The notes below the pieces were generated by a model. It did no database searches and had not been told where the DNA came from. It saw nothing but the letters and a program-made list of their open reading frames with translations. Both the position numbers and the translations under genes were made by a program. Positions 11,595 through 21,990 of a DNA stretch of 64,000 bases are shown one piece after another (the first letter of the stretch is position 1; the number at the start of each line of letters is the position of its first letter). Origin of the DNA: Adiantum capillus-veneris (Eukaryota; Streptophyta; Polypodiopsida; Polypodiales; Pteridaceae). Location of the stretch: NCBI GenBank assembly GCA_014529385.2, contig CM043953.1:64188372-64252371 (forward strand), written 5' to 3'.

Positions 11595-11997
11595 CAAGGT
11601 TTCTCTTTTCTTGCTCAAGAAGGGAGGTCCTCAAGCTAGCTACAAATGGTTGGTATTATTAATTGCCTGTGAGTAAGTAGAATAGGGATTTTTCAGCCTT
11701 GCAGTGCGCCTGCCTTTGTGCAGTTAACGGGGCATCACCGTCGAGAGCTATGGTCTTAATAGTGGAGTCCTACGGGGCTTGCCTACGGCTTAACCACTAT
11801 TGAGCTATTAGAAGCTTGACAGGAGCCGGTGCTGTTTTGGTGTCGAAAGACCCTCTCTTCTATTCCTTGCAATTAATGGTATTCGAGCCGCGGGTACAGT
11901 AGCTTGAGTGCTTTTTCTAAAGGGGTAAAGAGGAGTAGCAACTAGGGCTTGAAGTGCCAAAGTACACCTAAAAAGTTTACACCTAAAAATTGTTAGA
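11595..11997 (+). other. Leader between primer site and gag of element 2
   Basis: About 400 bp without an open frame. It would hold packaging and dimerisation signals by family analogy. Nothing specific can be recognised. Confidence 0.6.
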
Positions 11998-13275
11998 ATG
12001 GCTGACAATATTAAAGAGAGTGAAGTTAATGTTGATAACTTTGATTTTGCTCATGAGCAAGCTACTAATGATGCTTCAATGCTTGTTAATTATCTTGTTT
12101 CTAGGCTTCAACAAGCCATGGGCAATCCATCTCTCCAAAGTGAAGTGCAACGGCAGCTCCGTGCTCACGGGATTCTCCAAGCTCATCACCATGACGAGAG
12201 AACACCTAGGAAGCCTCCTTGTGAGACTACCAAAAGAGGTCTCTCTCCGATTCGGGAAGAAGAAGAGAATCCATATGAAGGGCTCAAGAACTTACTTCTT
12301 GATGATGCATCTCCTTCCCAAAGGAGAACTCAAGAGCCTCCACCGAAGGAACGAGAAAGAAGCGAGTCTCCCGCCACCTCGGCGGAGATGGCTCCACGAA
12401 GACGGCGGGCTAAACGCTCTCCATCACCACCAAAGCGGAGAAGACCATCACACTCTTCTCCACGCCATAATTCAAAGAGGGATGATAAAAAGCAAGAGAA
12501 GAAAAAGGCGAGAAAGAGGACACCCTCTTCTCCATCTTCTTTATCCTCTTCCTCTTATGAAAGCTATGGTGAAGACGACAAAGATCAAGACAAGAAAAAG
12601 GCGAGAAAGAGGTCACCCTCTTCTCCACCTTCTTCAAATTCTTCACCTTCTGAAGAAAGTGATGGTGCAACTTTTGAACCATCAAAAAGAAGAGGCCATA
12701 GGAAATCCTATGCCGCATGGAAGAGGTCGTCCAAGCTGAAGAAATTCAAAGAGGGAGGGAAGAGCATCTCTTTCCTTACCTATGATGGTACCTTTGGTGC
12801 TACAGACAAAGTTTTGGCCTTTATCCAGCAATTCGATGCGGCGTTTGGAGATGAGGGCTTCACGGAGTCCTCTAAGCTACGCCATGTAGCTATGCACTTT
12901 CAAAAGTCCGCCAGACAATGGTGGTCTAGCCTACGAGCCAACGGTGAAGCTCCACGAACATGGAAGGCTTTAAGAGCTTCCATTATGAAGCAGTTTTTGG
13001 CCACCGATGCCAAAGACAAAGTACTCACCGAATGGCGAAGCTTAAAGCTCTCTCCCAATGAATCCATCCACAAATATGTAGACAAGTTTTGGGACCTACA
13101 ACTCAAAGCCACTGTCTTCAAAAAGGTTGGATTTTGGAGAGCAAAAGCAACAATTTTGTGCGGGCTTAACCGAAGAAATGGCGGAGTATGTCAACTCCCA
13201 AAGGCCACGTACCATATCGGCGGTAATACACCATACTATGGTGGCCTCGCGAATCAATTTCCAAACGGGGGGTAA
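11998..13275 (+). CDS. gag: Gag portion of the element 2 polyprotein, frame lost near 13125
   Basis: The authentic part runs from Met at 11998 to about codon 376 (13125). The last 50 residues are out of frame because of one extra G in AAAAAGG. Elements 1 and 3 lack that G and read on into the zinc knuckle and protease frame. The N-terminus (about residues 1-110) is acidic/helical. Residues about 125-235 are extremely Arg/Ser/Pro/Lys-rich, with RRRR and KRRRP blocks, serine runs and two imperfect copies of a KKKARKRxPSSP unit, resembling an RS domain. Residues about 255-376 form the Gag capsid-like region (QQFDAAFGDEGF, ARQWWSSL). Gag forms the cytoplasmic particle that packages the RNA. The start is supported by conservation in element 1 and the lack of an upstream in-frame ORF. 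The frameshift would abolish a single Gag-Pol product unless bypassed. Confidence 0.9.
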   Translation: MADNIKESEVNVDNFDFAHEQATNDASMLVNYLVSRLQQAMGNPSLQSEVQRQLRAHGILQAHHHDERTPRKPPCETTKRGLSPIREEEENPYEGLKNLLLDDASPSQRRTQEPPPKERERSESPATSAEMAPRRRRAKRSPSPPKRRRPSHSSPRHNSKRDDKKQEKKKARKRTPSSPSSLSSSSYESYGEDDKDQDKKKARKRSPSSPPSSNSSPSEESDGATFEPSKRRGHRKSYAAWKRSSKLKKFKEGGKSISFLTYDGTFGATDKVLAFIQQFDAAFGDEGFTESSKLRHVAMHFQKSARQWWSSLRANGEAPRTWKALRASIMKQFLATDAKDKVLTEWRSLKLSPNESIHKYVDKFWDLQLKATVFKKVGFWRAKATILCGLNRRNGGVCQLPKATYHIGGNTPYYGGLANQFPNGG

Positions 13276-16200
13276 AAGAAATAATAAGCCCCCGGAAAAC
13301 AAGGGTTCCAATGAGCCTAAGGGGAAGGACAATGTCCAAAAGTCTCCTAAGGGCAATTCCAACAAAGCTAAAGAGAAGGGAGTTTACAAAGGAAAGAATA
13401 AACTCTCTCCTGAAGAGCTTGAGCGTTATCGTAAAGATAACCGGTGTTTCAAGTGCGGCGAACAAGGGCATGCGTACCGCGCTTGTCCCCAAAAGAACAA
13501 CCGCCAAGATCCTCCTAGAGCTTCTTTGGTTGAAATCCAAGAGGAGGAGATTCATCAAACTCACCACAAAGGATCTCCTCTATGCCATGCTTGGGGAAAG
13601 GTAAGAGAACATGATGCTTTTATTCTCTTTGACCCTGGTTCTACTCACAATTTCATATCTATGGAGTTAGCCACCAAGCTAGGCATACAATCCTACGAGA
13701 TGGGAGATATCCTACCCGCAGACAGTGCCTTCAAGGGGCAAGAAGCTTCAGTCACTCCCTTAATCGGGAAATTGAGGCTTCATGTCCAAGGCTATGTGGA
13801 CAAAGAGGATTTCTTTATCTCTCCTCTCAAGCATGAGGATGTAATCCTAGGGGCACCATGGTTTGACCGTCTGGCTGCCCATGTTAAATTTCCTGAAAGG
13901 AGAATCTCCTTTAAGTTCAGGGAAAAGGACATGTATATAGATGCTAGGGAGATGGGTAACACCATCCCCATTGTACATACACCAGCTTTCAACAAGTCAA
14001 TAAAGAGCTCTATTTCCGTGTACATGATTTTTGTTAAAGATTCTCAAAATGAACCTAATGCTTTAGCAAAAGAAAATAAAAGCAACCAAAAGGAATTAGA
14101 GTTATCCAATTTTCTCAAGGGGTTTCAAGATGTCTTTATTGACGACATCCCTTGTGAGCTACCTCCTAAACGAGGTAATGACGACCATGCAATTGAACTT
14201 CTTCCAGGAAGTTCACCGCCTAACAAACCTCCTTATAGAGTTTCTCAAGCTCAACAAGAGGAGATTATGCGGCAAGTGCATGAGTTAATTGAGAAGGGCA
14301 TGGTTAGGCCTAGCTCATCTCCATTTTGCTCACCTGTGCTATTAGTGCAAAAGAAAGACGGCACATATCGTATGTGTGTCGACTATAGAGCACTAAATAG
14401 GATCACTATCAAGAATAGGTTTCCCGTTCCACGGGTAGAAGACCTATTTGATAAGCTACAAGGATCGACCTACTTCAGTAGGATTGACCTAAAAAGTGGC
14501 TATCATCAAATAAGGATAGTTGATCAAGACATTGTAAAGACCGCATTTCGTACTACATTTGGTCTTTACGAATACATTGTCATGCCTTTTGGCTTGACTA
14601 ATGCACCAGCCACATTTAACCGCTTGATGGAGAAGCTGTTCAGACCTCATCGAACCTTCACTGGAGTGTTCTTTGATGATATTATCATCTACTCTAATTC
14701 ATTAGAGGAACACAAGCAACACCTCCAGGTAATATTTCAAGTTTTAAGAGAGAATAAACTTTATGTTAATCGAAAGAAAAGTGAATTTTTCTTGCAAGAG
14801 ATTCAATATTTAGGTCACATTATCTCTCAAGATGGAATCCAAATGGATCCATCCAAGTTAGAGGTAATAAAAGGATGGCCTAAACCAAGGAATCTTCATG
14901 AACTAAGAAGCTTTATAGGTATGTGTGCATACTATAGACGCTTCATAGAAAAGTTCTCACAAATTGCGGGACCATTACATGACCTAACAAAGAAAAATGT
15001 TAGGTATACGTGGTCTGCTAAGGAGAACAATGCTTTCGAAAAGCTTAAAGAAAAGCTTATCTCTCAACCTGTGCTTACACTACCGGATCTCTCAAAACCA
15101 TTTGAGGTCCAATGTGATGCTTGTGGTGATTGCCTTGGGGCTGTTTTGCTCCAAGAAGGGCACGCCATAGGCTATGAGAGTCGAAGGCTCGACCCTGTTG
15201 AGCAAGCTCTAGGCATATACGAAAAAGAACTCCTTGCAGTTCTACATGCCTTAGACTCATGGAAGCACTATTTATTGGGGACTCCTTTCATTCTGCGAAC
15301 GGATCACCAAAGTCTTAAGTACTTCATGACGCAGACCAAGCTCTCCGACAAACAAATGAGGTGGGCAAATTTCCTTTCGCAATTTCATTTTCATATTGCT
15401 CACATTGCTGGCAAGCATAATCAAGTAGCCGATGCACTCTCAAGACGACCGAGAGTGAATGCGGTTTCCATAGCAACTCACAATGATCTATCTTCAATGA
15501 TAGATGAGTATGCTATTGATCCCGATTTTAGAGATGTGATTTCAGCCCTTGCATTAGGGAAGAAAGAAGAACCATTTACTTTACAAGATGGTTATCTTCT
15601 CTATGGCAATAGACTATGCGTTACTAACTCACTACGTGAGAAAGTAATGTATGAATCTCATGCTCCCCCATATGCGGGGCATAGAGGGATTCAGTCTACC
15701 CTAAAGGGAATTGAAACATATTTCTATTGGCCTACCATGAAAGTGAACATACATGAGTATGTTTCCAAATGTGTGGTATGTCAAAAGACAAAATTTGATA
15801 GAGGGAAGCAACTTGGATTGCTTCAACCCTTGCCAATCCCTAATTCACCGTGGGAGAGCATATCCATGGATTTTATCTTTGGATTGCCTAAGTCTATCCA
15901 TGGGAATACGGGAATATGGACGATAGTAGACAGGTTCAGTAAACAAGCTCATTTTATACCTGTCAAAAAGACTATCAAAGCCCATCAAATGGCAACCCTC
16001 TTCATTTCACAAATTTTTAAGTACCATGGCTTGCCAATGTCCATAGTGTCGGATAGAGATCCTAGAATGACCAGTAATTTCTGGAAGGGTCTCTTTGAGA
16101 ATTTAGGAACAAGGCTAAACTTCTCTTCGGCCTATCATCCACAAACTGATGGCCAAAGTGAAATAGCTAACCTAACTATTCTCGATCTACTAAAAGCCTA

Positions 16201-16948
16201 TGTAACGGAAGTAGATCAAAGATCCCAATGGGAGAAGTACTTACCCTTAGTAGAGTATGCTTACAATAACACTGTACATACTTCTACAGGAAAAGCACCT
16301 TTCGAGGTAATTGAGGGAAGATCAAAAAGTCCCTTGCTACTTAAGGTACATGGGAAGATCTTCGCTGCAGATGAGTATAGCCGAGACCTACAAGAATCTT
16401 TCCAAAAGATTAAGGATGCTATCTCTATCTCACAGCAAAGGCAAAAGGCTGCTGCTGACAAGCACAGAAGAGCCCAAGCCTTTAAAGAAAACGATTGGGT
16501 CTTGTTAAAGTTTCCCAAGGCTCGATTAAGGCACACGACGGGCAAGAATCCTACGGGCCACCAAAAGTACTATGCTAAACTAGCAAAAAGGTACTATGGT
16601 CCCTTCCAGATTCTTAGGCCAATCAATGAGATGGCCTATCAACTTAAGTTGCCCAATCATTGGCTCATACACAATGCTTTTCATGTGAGCCTTTTAAAGC
16701 CTTACAAAGGAGAGCCACCTCAAGAACCAACTATTGAAGACCCACCGGAGATCGAGGACCACGAGGAGGTGCTGCAGCCCGAGTCCATTCTCCGACATGA
16801 AGACAAGGTATTAAGAGGCGGTAAGACTATCAGACGATATCTTATTAAGTTTAAGAATTATCCTTTTGAAGATGCTAGATGGATGCAAGGCATACAATTA
16901 AAGGATAACCTAAACCTTGTCAATGCTTACAATGCTTCCCAAGAGTAA
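13127..16948 (+). CDS. pol: Gag C-terminus and Pol of element 2: zinc knuckle, PR, RT, RNase H, INT, chromodomain-like tail
   Basis: 1273 codons remain open. Approximate residues: zinc knuckle CFKCGEQGHAYRAC at 107-120, retropepsin FDPGSTHNFIS at 166, RT 372-600 with [11 protein letters not shown] and catalytic FFDD near 515, RNase H 645-780 (DACGDCLGAVLL, E in KELLAVLHAL, TDHQSL), integrase HHCC finger 844-888, integrase D-D-E near 914, 975 and 1012 (MDFIFGLP, SDRDPRM, DGQSE), and a chromodomain-like end 1222-1269 (RYLIKFKNYPFEDARWM). RT before INT places it in Ty3/gypsy, and the tail suggests a chromovirus that may target heterochromatin. The natural start lies upstream in gag, and the first Met here (13127) is not a real start. 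All catalytic residues are present. Joined to gag in one frame the length (about 1650 residues) is normal for the group. Confidence 0.95.
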   Translation: MDFGEQKQQFCAGLTEEMAEYVNSQRPRTISAVIHHTMVASRINFQTGGKRNNKPPENKGSNEPKGKDNVQKSPKGNSNKAKEKGVYKGKNKLSPEELERYRKDNRCFKCGEQGHAYRACPQKNNRQDPPRASLVEIQEEEIHQTHHKGSPLCHAWGKVREHDAFILFDPGSTHNFISMELATKLGIQSYEMGDILPADSAFKGQEASVTPLIGKLRLHVQGYVDKEDFFISPLKHEDVILGAPWFDRLAAHVKFPERRISFKFREKDMYIDAREMGNTIPIVHTPAFNKSIKSSISVYMIFVKDSQNEPNALAKENKSNQKELELSNFLKGFQDVFIDDIPCELPPKRGNDDHAIELLPGSSPPNKPPYRVSQAQQEEIMRQVHELIEKGMVRPSSSPFCSPVLLVQKKDGTYRMCVDYRALNRITIKNRFPVPRVEDLFDKLQGSTYFSRIDLKSGYHQIRIVDQDIVKTAFRTTFGLYEYIVMPFGLTNAPATFNRLMEKLFRPHRTFTGVFFDDIIIYSNSLEEHKQHLQVIFQVLRENKLYVNRKKSEFFLQEIQYLGHIISQDGIQMDPSKLEVIKGWPKPRNLHELRSFIGMCAYYRRFIEKFSQIAGPLHDLTKKNVRYTWSAKENNAFEKLKEKLISQPVLTLPDLSKPFEVQCDACGDCLGAVLLQEGHAIGYESRRLDPVEQALGIYEKELLAVLHALDSWKHYLLGTPFILRTDHQSLKYFMTQTKLSDKQMRWANFLSQFHFHIAHIAGKHNQVADALSRRPRVNAVSIATHNDLSSMIDEYAIDPDFRDVISALALGKKEEPFTLQDGYLLYGNRLCVTNSLREKVMYESHAPPYAGHRGIQSTLKGIETYFYWPTMKVNIHEYVSKCVVCQKTKFDRGKQLGLLQPLPIPNSPWESISMDFIFGLPKSIHGNTGIWTIVDRFSKQAHFIPVKKTIKAHQMATLFISQIFKYHGLPMSIVSDRDPRMTSNFWKGLFENLGTRLNFSSAYHPQTDGQSEIANLTILDLLKAYVTEVDQRSQWEKYLPLVEYAYNNTVHTSTGKAPFEVIEGRSKSPLLLKVHGKIFAADEYSRDLQESFQKIKDAISISQQRQKAAADKHRRAQAFKENDWVLLKFPKARLRHTTGKNPTGHQKYYAKLAKRYYGPFQILRPINEMAYQLKLPNHWLIHNAFHVSLLKPYKGEPPQEPTIEDPPEIEDHEEVLQPESILRHEDKVLRGGKTIRRYLIKFKNYPFEDARWMQGIQLKDNLNLVNAYNASQE

Positions 16949-17288
16949 GCAAATGTACAAAATGTTAAAAATGAACAAAAATTTTTGTCTTATAAGACTC
17001 TCTTTTTCTTGATTTGTGCACAAAAATGAAGTAGTATGCATGCTTAGATCAAGTTTGTGGGGACGACGTCTCCCAAACACCAAGTAGAGCTTGTCACTCT
17101 ACTATGGAAGACTGATAGGACTAATGTGCAGACATGCTTGCGGCAGCCTCAGGCTCTCAAGCGCCAAATGGACTAGTCATCCATTATGGAATGATGTCGT
17201 AGGGTAACATAGGGATCCTCTACCCGCTAAGAAAAGGACTCATGCATATGATTTATCTTCTCTATACCATAGTCGAGGACGACTATGA
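16949..17288 (+). other. 3' untranslated region of element 2
   Basis: Non-coding, collinear with 77-415 of element 1. No additional ORF or stable hairpin is obvious. Confidence 0.7.
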
Positions 17289-17305
17289 TTTCAAGAGAGA
17301 GGTAA
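17289..17305 (+). promoter_or_regulatory. Polypurine tract of element 2
   Basis: A purine-rich run with core AAGAGAGAGG lies immediately before the 3' LTR (TG at 17306). The same tract occurs at this position in elements 1 and 3. Confidence 0.8.
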
Positions 17306-18872
17306 TGTCATAATAATCAATATCTAATTCTCCTAAATGATTTTCTCATATTAAACTGATCATTTAATGTGGGGAAGTGCCAAGGGAGAAAAAGCTAGAA
17401 TATTGGTTAAGTTAGCAGACCGGCCACAGTAGGGATCCAAAGGAGGGAAAATAGGGATCCAAAGGGGGGGCCATCTGCAAAAGAGCCATGTGAAACAACG
17501 GGCTAAAAAGACCCTAAGGTTCAGCCCATTAAGACTTCCAAAATGCTAAGGTTCCAAAATTCAAAGGTTGTGTCCAAAGGTCAACCTTAGGGAAAATTGG
17601 ATGCTTAGTGTGTGTGCCCAAAAAGTCTTTCTGCATCCCTACATGGGAGGGGGCGAGCCCCAAAGCTAGGGGATGAGAGAGAAAACCACACACACACACA
17701 CAGGCTCCCTTTACACAAAGGGAATGAGGGACACATGTCAGCTCCCTAGGCCAGATGCCCACAAGGTGTGCCCAATTCCTATTGGAAGACCCTTGAAGTG
17801 GACCAATGAGAATTAAGCTAGAGTAAATCTAGTTTAATTAATTTAAAAACATTTAATAAAAGAAACCAATAAGAATTAAGTGTCCTAGAAGACTATTGGG
17901 CAGTCTCCCAAGGGGTCCAATGAGCATTCAGGAGCCCCATGGCTTGCCTGATTCCTATTGGCCAGGAGGCAAAGGGGTCCAATGAGAGTTTAGTTTAATT
18001 ATTTAATTACCTAAAGCTCTCACAAAAGGGGAAAGGGGGACACATGTCAGAAGGCTATCACTTATGCTGCTTAATCCCTATTGGCTTGACCTGGGGAGGT
18101 CCAATGAGGCAAAAGCCAGCCTAACTTAGAGGGGGCTGATTTTTGCTTGGCATGGACACACACACTCTCACACTTGACCATGTGTGAAGGAAAAACACTC
18201 TATCTCCTCCCAAGCTTTAATGGAGAGCTCATCACCTACTCCAAGCTTGTGAGATAGAAGCCTACATCAACACTCTCTTGGCAAGTGGATGCAAATCCAA
18301 CCAAGAGCCAAGCTTCAATGCATGCTCATCTTCTCTACCAAGCTAATTACTAAGCTAAGCTATGCTAATATGAGTGATTATGTGAGGAGATGTACTTCTT
18401 TCTCGTAAGATACTTCTTTTTCCTCTCAATCTACTCTCATACCCTGCTAGCTCTCACCATCTTCGAAGGTGTGTGAGGTCTTGGGTCTGAGAACGGGGAT
18501 AATTCAAGTTGTGTTTGATTAAGTGTTTTGCTTGGTGTATGAAGCTTCCATCTTCATTGCACTAGCTAGTCTTGAAGGAACACAAAGAATTGTATTGTAC
18601 AATGTCTCTCTTGATGGGAGAAAACATAATACAAAGCCTTTTGGAGGGGGGACCGGCTCCATGCAAATCCGGTCCTCAACTGTTGTCAATAGTTTAATTG
18701 CTCTCTCTTTTGAAAGTATTGTCGATGCTATCTAACTAGGTGTTATGCTTTTTGTTGCTCTCTCCACCCAAGCACTCTTGTAATTATCATTAGGAATCTA
18801 TTCTAATGAAATGCCCACTATGTTCATGCTAATTTCCGCTACAAATAAGATTTTAGGCCATTAAATGTTACA
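17306..18872 (+). repeat. 3' LTR of element 2
   Basis: 1567 bp, TG to CA, nearly identical to 10015-11580. It is followed directly by CTTAA. Confidence 0.96.
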
Positions 18873-18877
18873 CTTAA
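18873..18877. repeat. Target-site duplication CTTAA, right copy (element 2)
   Basis: Second copy of the 5-bp duplication. Element 3 coding sequence resumes immediately afterwards. Confidence 0.95.
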
Positions 18878-21874
18878 CATGCCGTAGTACCTTGTCTTCA
18901 TGCTGAAGGATAGCTTCGGGTTGTAGCACCTCTTCTTGGTCGTCGATTTCTGGAGGGTCTTCAATAATTGGTTCTCTTGGTGGCTCTCCTTTGTAGGGCT
19001 TAAGTAGGCTCACATGAAAAGCATTGTGTATGAGCCAATGGTTGGGCAACTTGAGTTGATAAGCCATGTCATTGAGTGGCTTCAAGATTTGAAAAGGACC
19101 ATAGTATCTTTAGCTAATCTAGCATAATACTTTTGATGGCCCGTAGGATTTTTGCCCGTCGTTTGCCTCAATCAAGCCTTGGGAAACTTAAGTAAGACCC
19201 AATCATTTTCTTTGAACGTTAAGTCCCTTCCGTGCTTGTTAGCAACAGATTTTTACCTTTGTTGAGAGATGGATATAGCCTCCTAAACCTTTTGGAAAAT
19301 TTCTTGTAGGTCACGGATATACTCATTAAGAGCAAAGATCTTCCCATTTACTTTAAGTAGCAAGGTACTTTTAGGTCCTCCCTCTATGATCTCAAAAGGT
19401 GCTTTTCCTGTAGTAGTATGGACTGTATTATTGTACGCACGTAAGTACTTCTCCCATTGTGATCATTGATCTACTTCTGTAACATAAGTCTTCAATAGAT
19501 CGAGTATTGTAAGATTGGGTATCTCACTTTGGCCATCCGTTTGTGGGTGGTAGGCCGAAGAGAAATTCAATCTTGTATCTAGATTTTCAAAGAGACCTTT
19601 CCAAAAATTACTGGTCATTCTAAGATCTCTATCTAACATGATGGATGTTGGTAATCCATGGTGTTTGAAAATCTGAGATATGAAGACGGTTGCCATTTGG
19701 TGTCTCTTAATAGTCTTTTTGAAAAAAATAAAGTGTGCTTGCTTGCTAAACCTGTCGACTATTGTCCATATTCCCGTATTCCCATGGATAGACCATGAAG
19801 GGAGTGGGTAACACATAGCCTATTTCCATGGAGAAGATAACCATAAGAAAATTTTCCTACCTCATTTGTTTGTCAGAAAGCTTGGTTTGCGTCATGAAGT
19901 ACTTGAGACTTTGGTGGTCTATTCGTAAAATAAATTGAGTCCCCAATAAATAGTGTTTCCATGTGTCTAGGGCATGTAGAACATCTAAAAGCTCTTTCTC
20001 ATAAATGCCCAAGATCCGTCCATCCGTATTGAGCCTTCGGCTCTCATATGCTATGGCATGCCCTTTTTGAAGCAAGAGTATTCCAAAGCAATCACCACAA
20101 GCATCACATTGGACCTCAAATGGCTTTGAGAGATCCGGAAGCATGAGGACTGGTTGAGAGGTAAGCTTCTCTTTGAGCTTGTCAAAAGCATTTTTCTCCA
20201 TGAATACTTAATGTTCTTCTTTGTTCAGTCCTGTAATGGTCCTGCTATTTGAGAAAATTTTGCTATGAAGCGTCTTTAGTATGCACACATACCAATAAAG
20301 CTTCTTAGATCGTGTAGATTCCTTGGATTAGGCCATTCTTTTATTACCTCTAACTTCAATGGATCCATACGGATATCATATTGAGAAATAATATGACCTA
20401 AGTATTGAATCTCTTGAAGGAAAAATTCGCTTTTCTTTTGGTTGAGAAAAAGCTTGTTCTCCCTCAAATCACTTGGAGATGTTGCTTATGTTCCTCCAAG
20501 GACTTGGACTAGATGATGATATCATCAAAGAACACTCTAATGAACTTGCAATAGGGTCTAAATATTTTATACATCAAACGATTGAATGTGGCTGGTGCAT
20601 TGGTCAAGCCAAAAGGCATGACTAGATCTTCATAAAGACCAAATGTTGTACAAAATGCGGTCTTTAGGATATCTTCATCCACTATCCTTATTTGATGATA
20701 GCCACTTTTAAGCTCAATCCTACTAAAGTAGGTAGAGCCTTGTAGCTTATCCAAACAGATCTTCTACCCAAGGCACGAGAAATCTTTTTTTGATAGTGAT
20801 ATGGTTTAGTGCTCGATAATCCACACACATACGGTATGTACCATCTTTCTTTTACATTAAAAGGACCGGAGAACAAAAGGGATATGAGCTAGACCTCACC
20901 ATCCCTTTGTCTACCAATTCTTTTACTTTCCTCGTGATCTCCTCTTGTTGAGTTTGGGAAACTCAATAAGGAGGCTTGTTAGGCTGTGAGCTTCCTGGTA
21001 GGGGCTCAATTTAATGGTCATCATCCCCTCGTTTTGGAGGTAAGTCCATAGAGATATCATCAATGAAAACATTTTGGAATCCATTTAGAAAAGTAGACAA
21101 GTCTAACTCTTCTTGATTCCTACCATTTTCATTTAATAAATCATTAGCGTCATTAGTGGATTCTTTGACAAAAATCATGTACGCAGAAATCAAGCTTTTC
21201 ACATAGCTTTGGACATGAAGCCTCAACTTCCCAATCAAGGGAGTAACGAAGGCTTGCTGTCCCTTGAAAGCTGTGTCAGCTGTTACAATATCTCCCATCT
21301 CGAAAGCTTGAATGCCCAACTTGGTGGCCAACTCCATTGATATGAAGTTGTGAGTAGAGCTAGGGTCAAACAAGATGAAGGTATCATGCTCCCTTACCTT
21401 TCCCCAAGCATAGGAGAGAGATGATCCTTTGCAATGAGCATCCTCTTTTGGAGCTTCGATGGTGGAAGCCCTAGGAGTCTCATTGTGAGCATTTTTCTTG
21501 GGGCAAGAACGATAGCCATGTCCTTGCTCCCCACACTTAAAAACACTTATGGTCCTTGCAAAAAGCTTCAAGCTCTTCATGAGAGAGTTTTTTTTAACCT
21601 TTGTAAACTCCCTTCTCCTTGGACCTATTGTTGTTGTTGTTGTTGTAGGAAGTGTCTTGGGAAGAATTTTGGGCATTGGTTTTCCCCTTTGCATCATTTT
21701 TGTCTTTGTCTTCCATGGGTTTGGCATTCCATCTAGCCCCTTGTTGGAAATTGATGCAGGAAGCAACCATGGTGTGGTGGATTAGTCGGTGATAGAACAA
21801 GCCATTGAGAGTTGACATACTCGGCCATTTCTTCAGTTGCTTTTGCTCGACAAATTCTATCTTTTGGAAGATAG
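18878..21874 (-). pseudogene. gag-pol remnant of element 3 (old Ty3 chromovirus), split by element 2
   Basis: On the minus strand the homology runs: Gag C-terminal part from 21874, degraded zinc knuckle (~21540), protease (~21370) with FDPSSTHNF where relatives have FDPGS, RT pieces (20876-20280, FFDD near 20520), RNase H (20200-19860), integrase core (19816-19440, SYHPQTDGQSE-type motif), and the integrase C-terminal region ending in the chromodomain linker at 18880. A segment between about 19857 and 19800 is missing: the HHCC finger and the region linking RNase H to the integrase core are deleted. Many frameshifts and stops occur throughout. Gag stops abruptly at 21874, where a different LTR begins, and the N-terminal gag and 5' LTR are not seen in the window. 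The glycine-to-serine change in the protease motif would by itself be damaging. It is the oldest member of this family here. Confidence 0.9.
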
Positions 21875-21978
21875 TGTTGGAGCTATATATGAATCAGTCT
21901 TTGGGAGCGTACATGGTGTGTCTCTTGTCTGGTGTGTCTCTTGTCTTATCTCTCTCTCTTTTTCTCTACATCTCAACA
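21875..21978 (+). repeat. Short (104-bp) LTR-like sequence beginning TGTTGG and ending CAACA
   Basis: It starts with TGTTGGAGC and ends with TCTCAACA, directly abutting a TGGTATCAGAGC primer site. It cuts sharply into element 3 gag at 21874/21875. The length fits a TRIM (miniature LTR retrotransposon) or a small copia LTR. No matching second LTR was found downstream, so only a 5' part may survive. It contains a small direct repeat (TGGTGTGTCTCTTGTC twice, 21913-21945). Confidence 0.6.
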
Positions 21979-21990
21979 TGGTATCAGAGC
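21979..21990 (+). promoter_or_regulatory. Primer-binding site, initiator-Met tRNA type, of the short LTR
   Basis: TGGTATCAGAGC follows the LTR-like sequence with no gap. This is the main evidence that 21875-21978 is a genuine LTR. Confidence 0.7.

Larger units (their letters stand above)
10015..18872 (+). mobile_element. Element 2: complete, very young Ty3/gypsy chromovirus-type retrotransposon
   Basis: This is an 8858-bp element: 5' LTR 10015-11580, iMet primer site, leader, gag and pol, polypurine tract, 3' LTR 17306-18872. It is flanked by a perfect 5-bp target duplication CTTAA (10010-10014, 18873-18877) and lies within element 3. By eye the two LTRs differ by one substitution (C/A near 11487 and 18787) and one 1-bp indel (near 11402 and 18692). 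Such similarity means a recent insertion, since both LTRs are copied from one template. The only obvious coding lesion is one extra base near 13125. Confidence 0.96.

Noticed and set aside
13110-13135. Programmed ribosomal frameshift between Gag and Pol in element 2
   Set aside because: The shift needed is +1 within Gag, before the zinc knuckle, and elements 1 and 3 encode this junction in a single frame without the extra G. An indel or sequence error is simpler.
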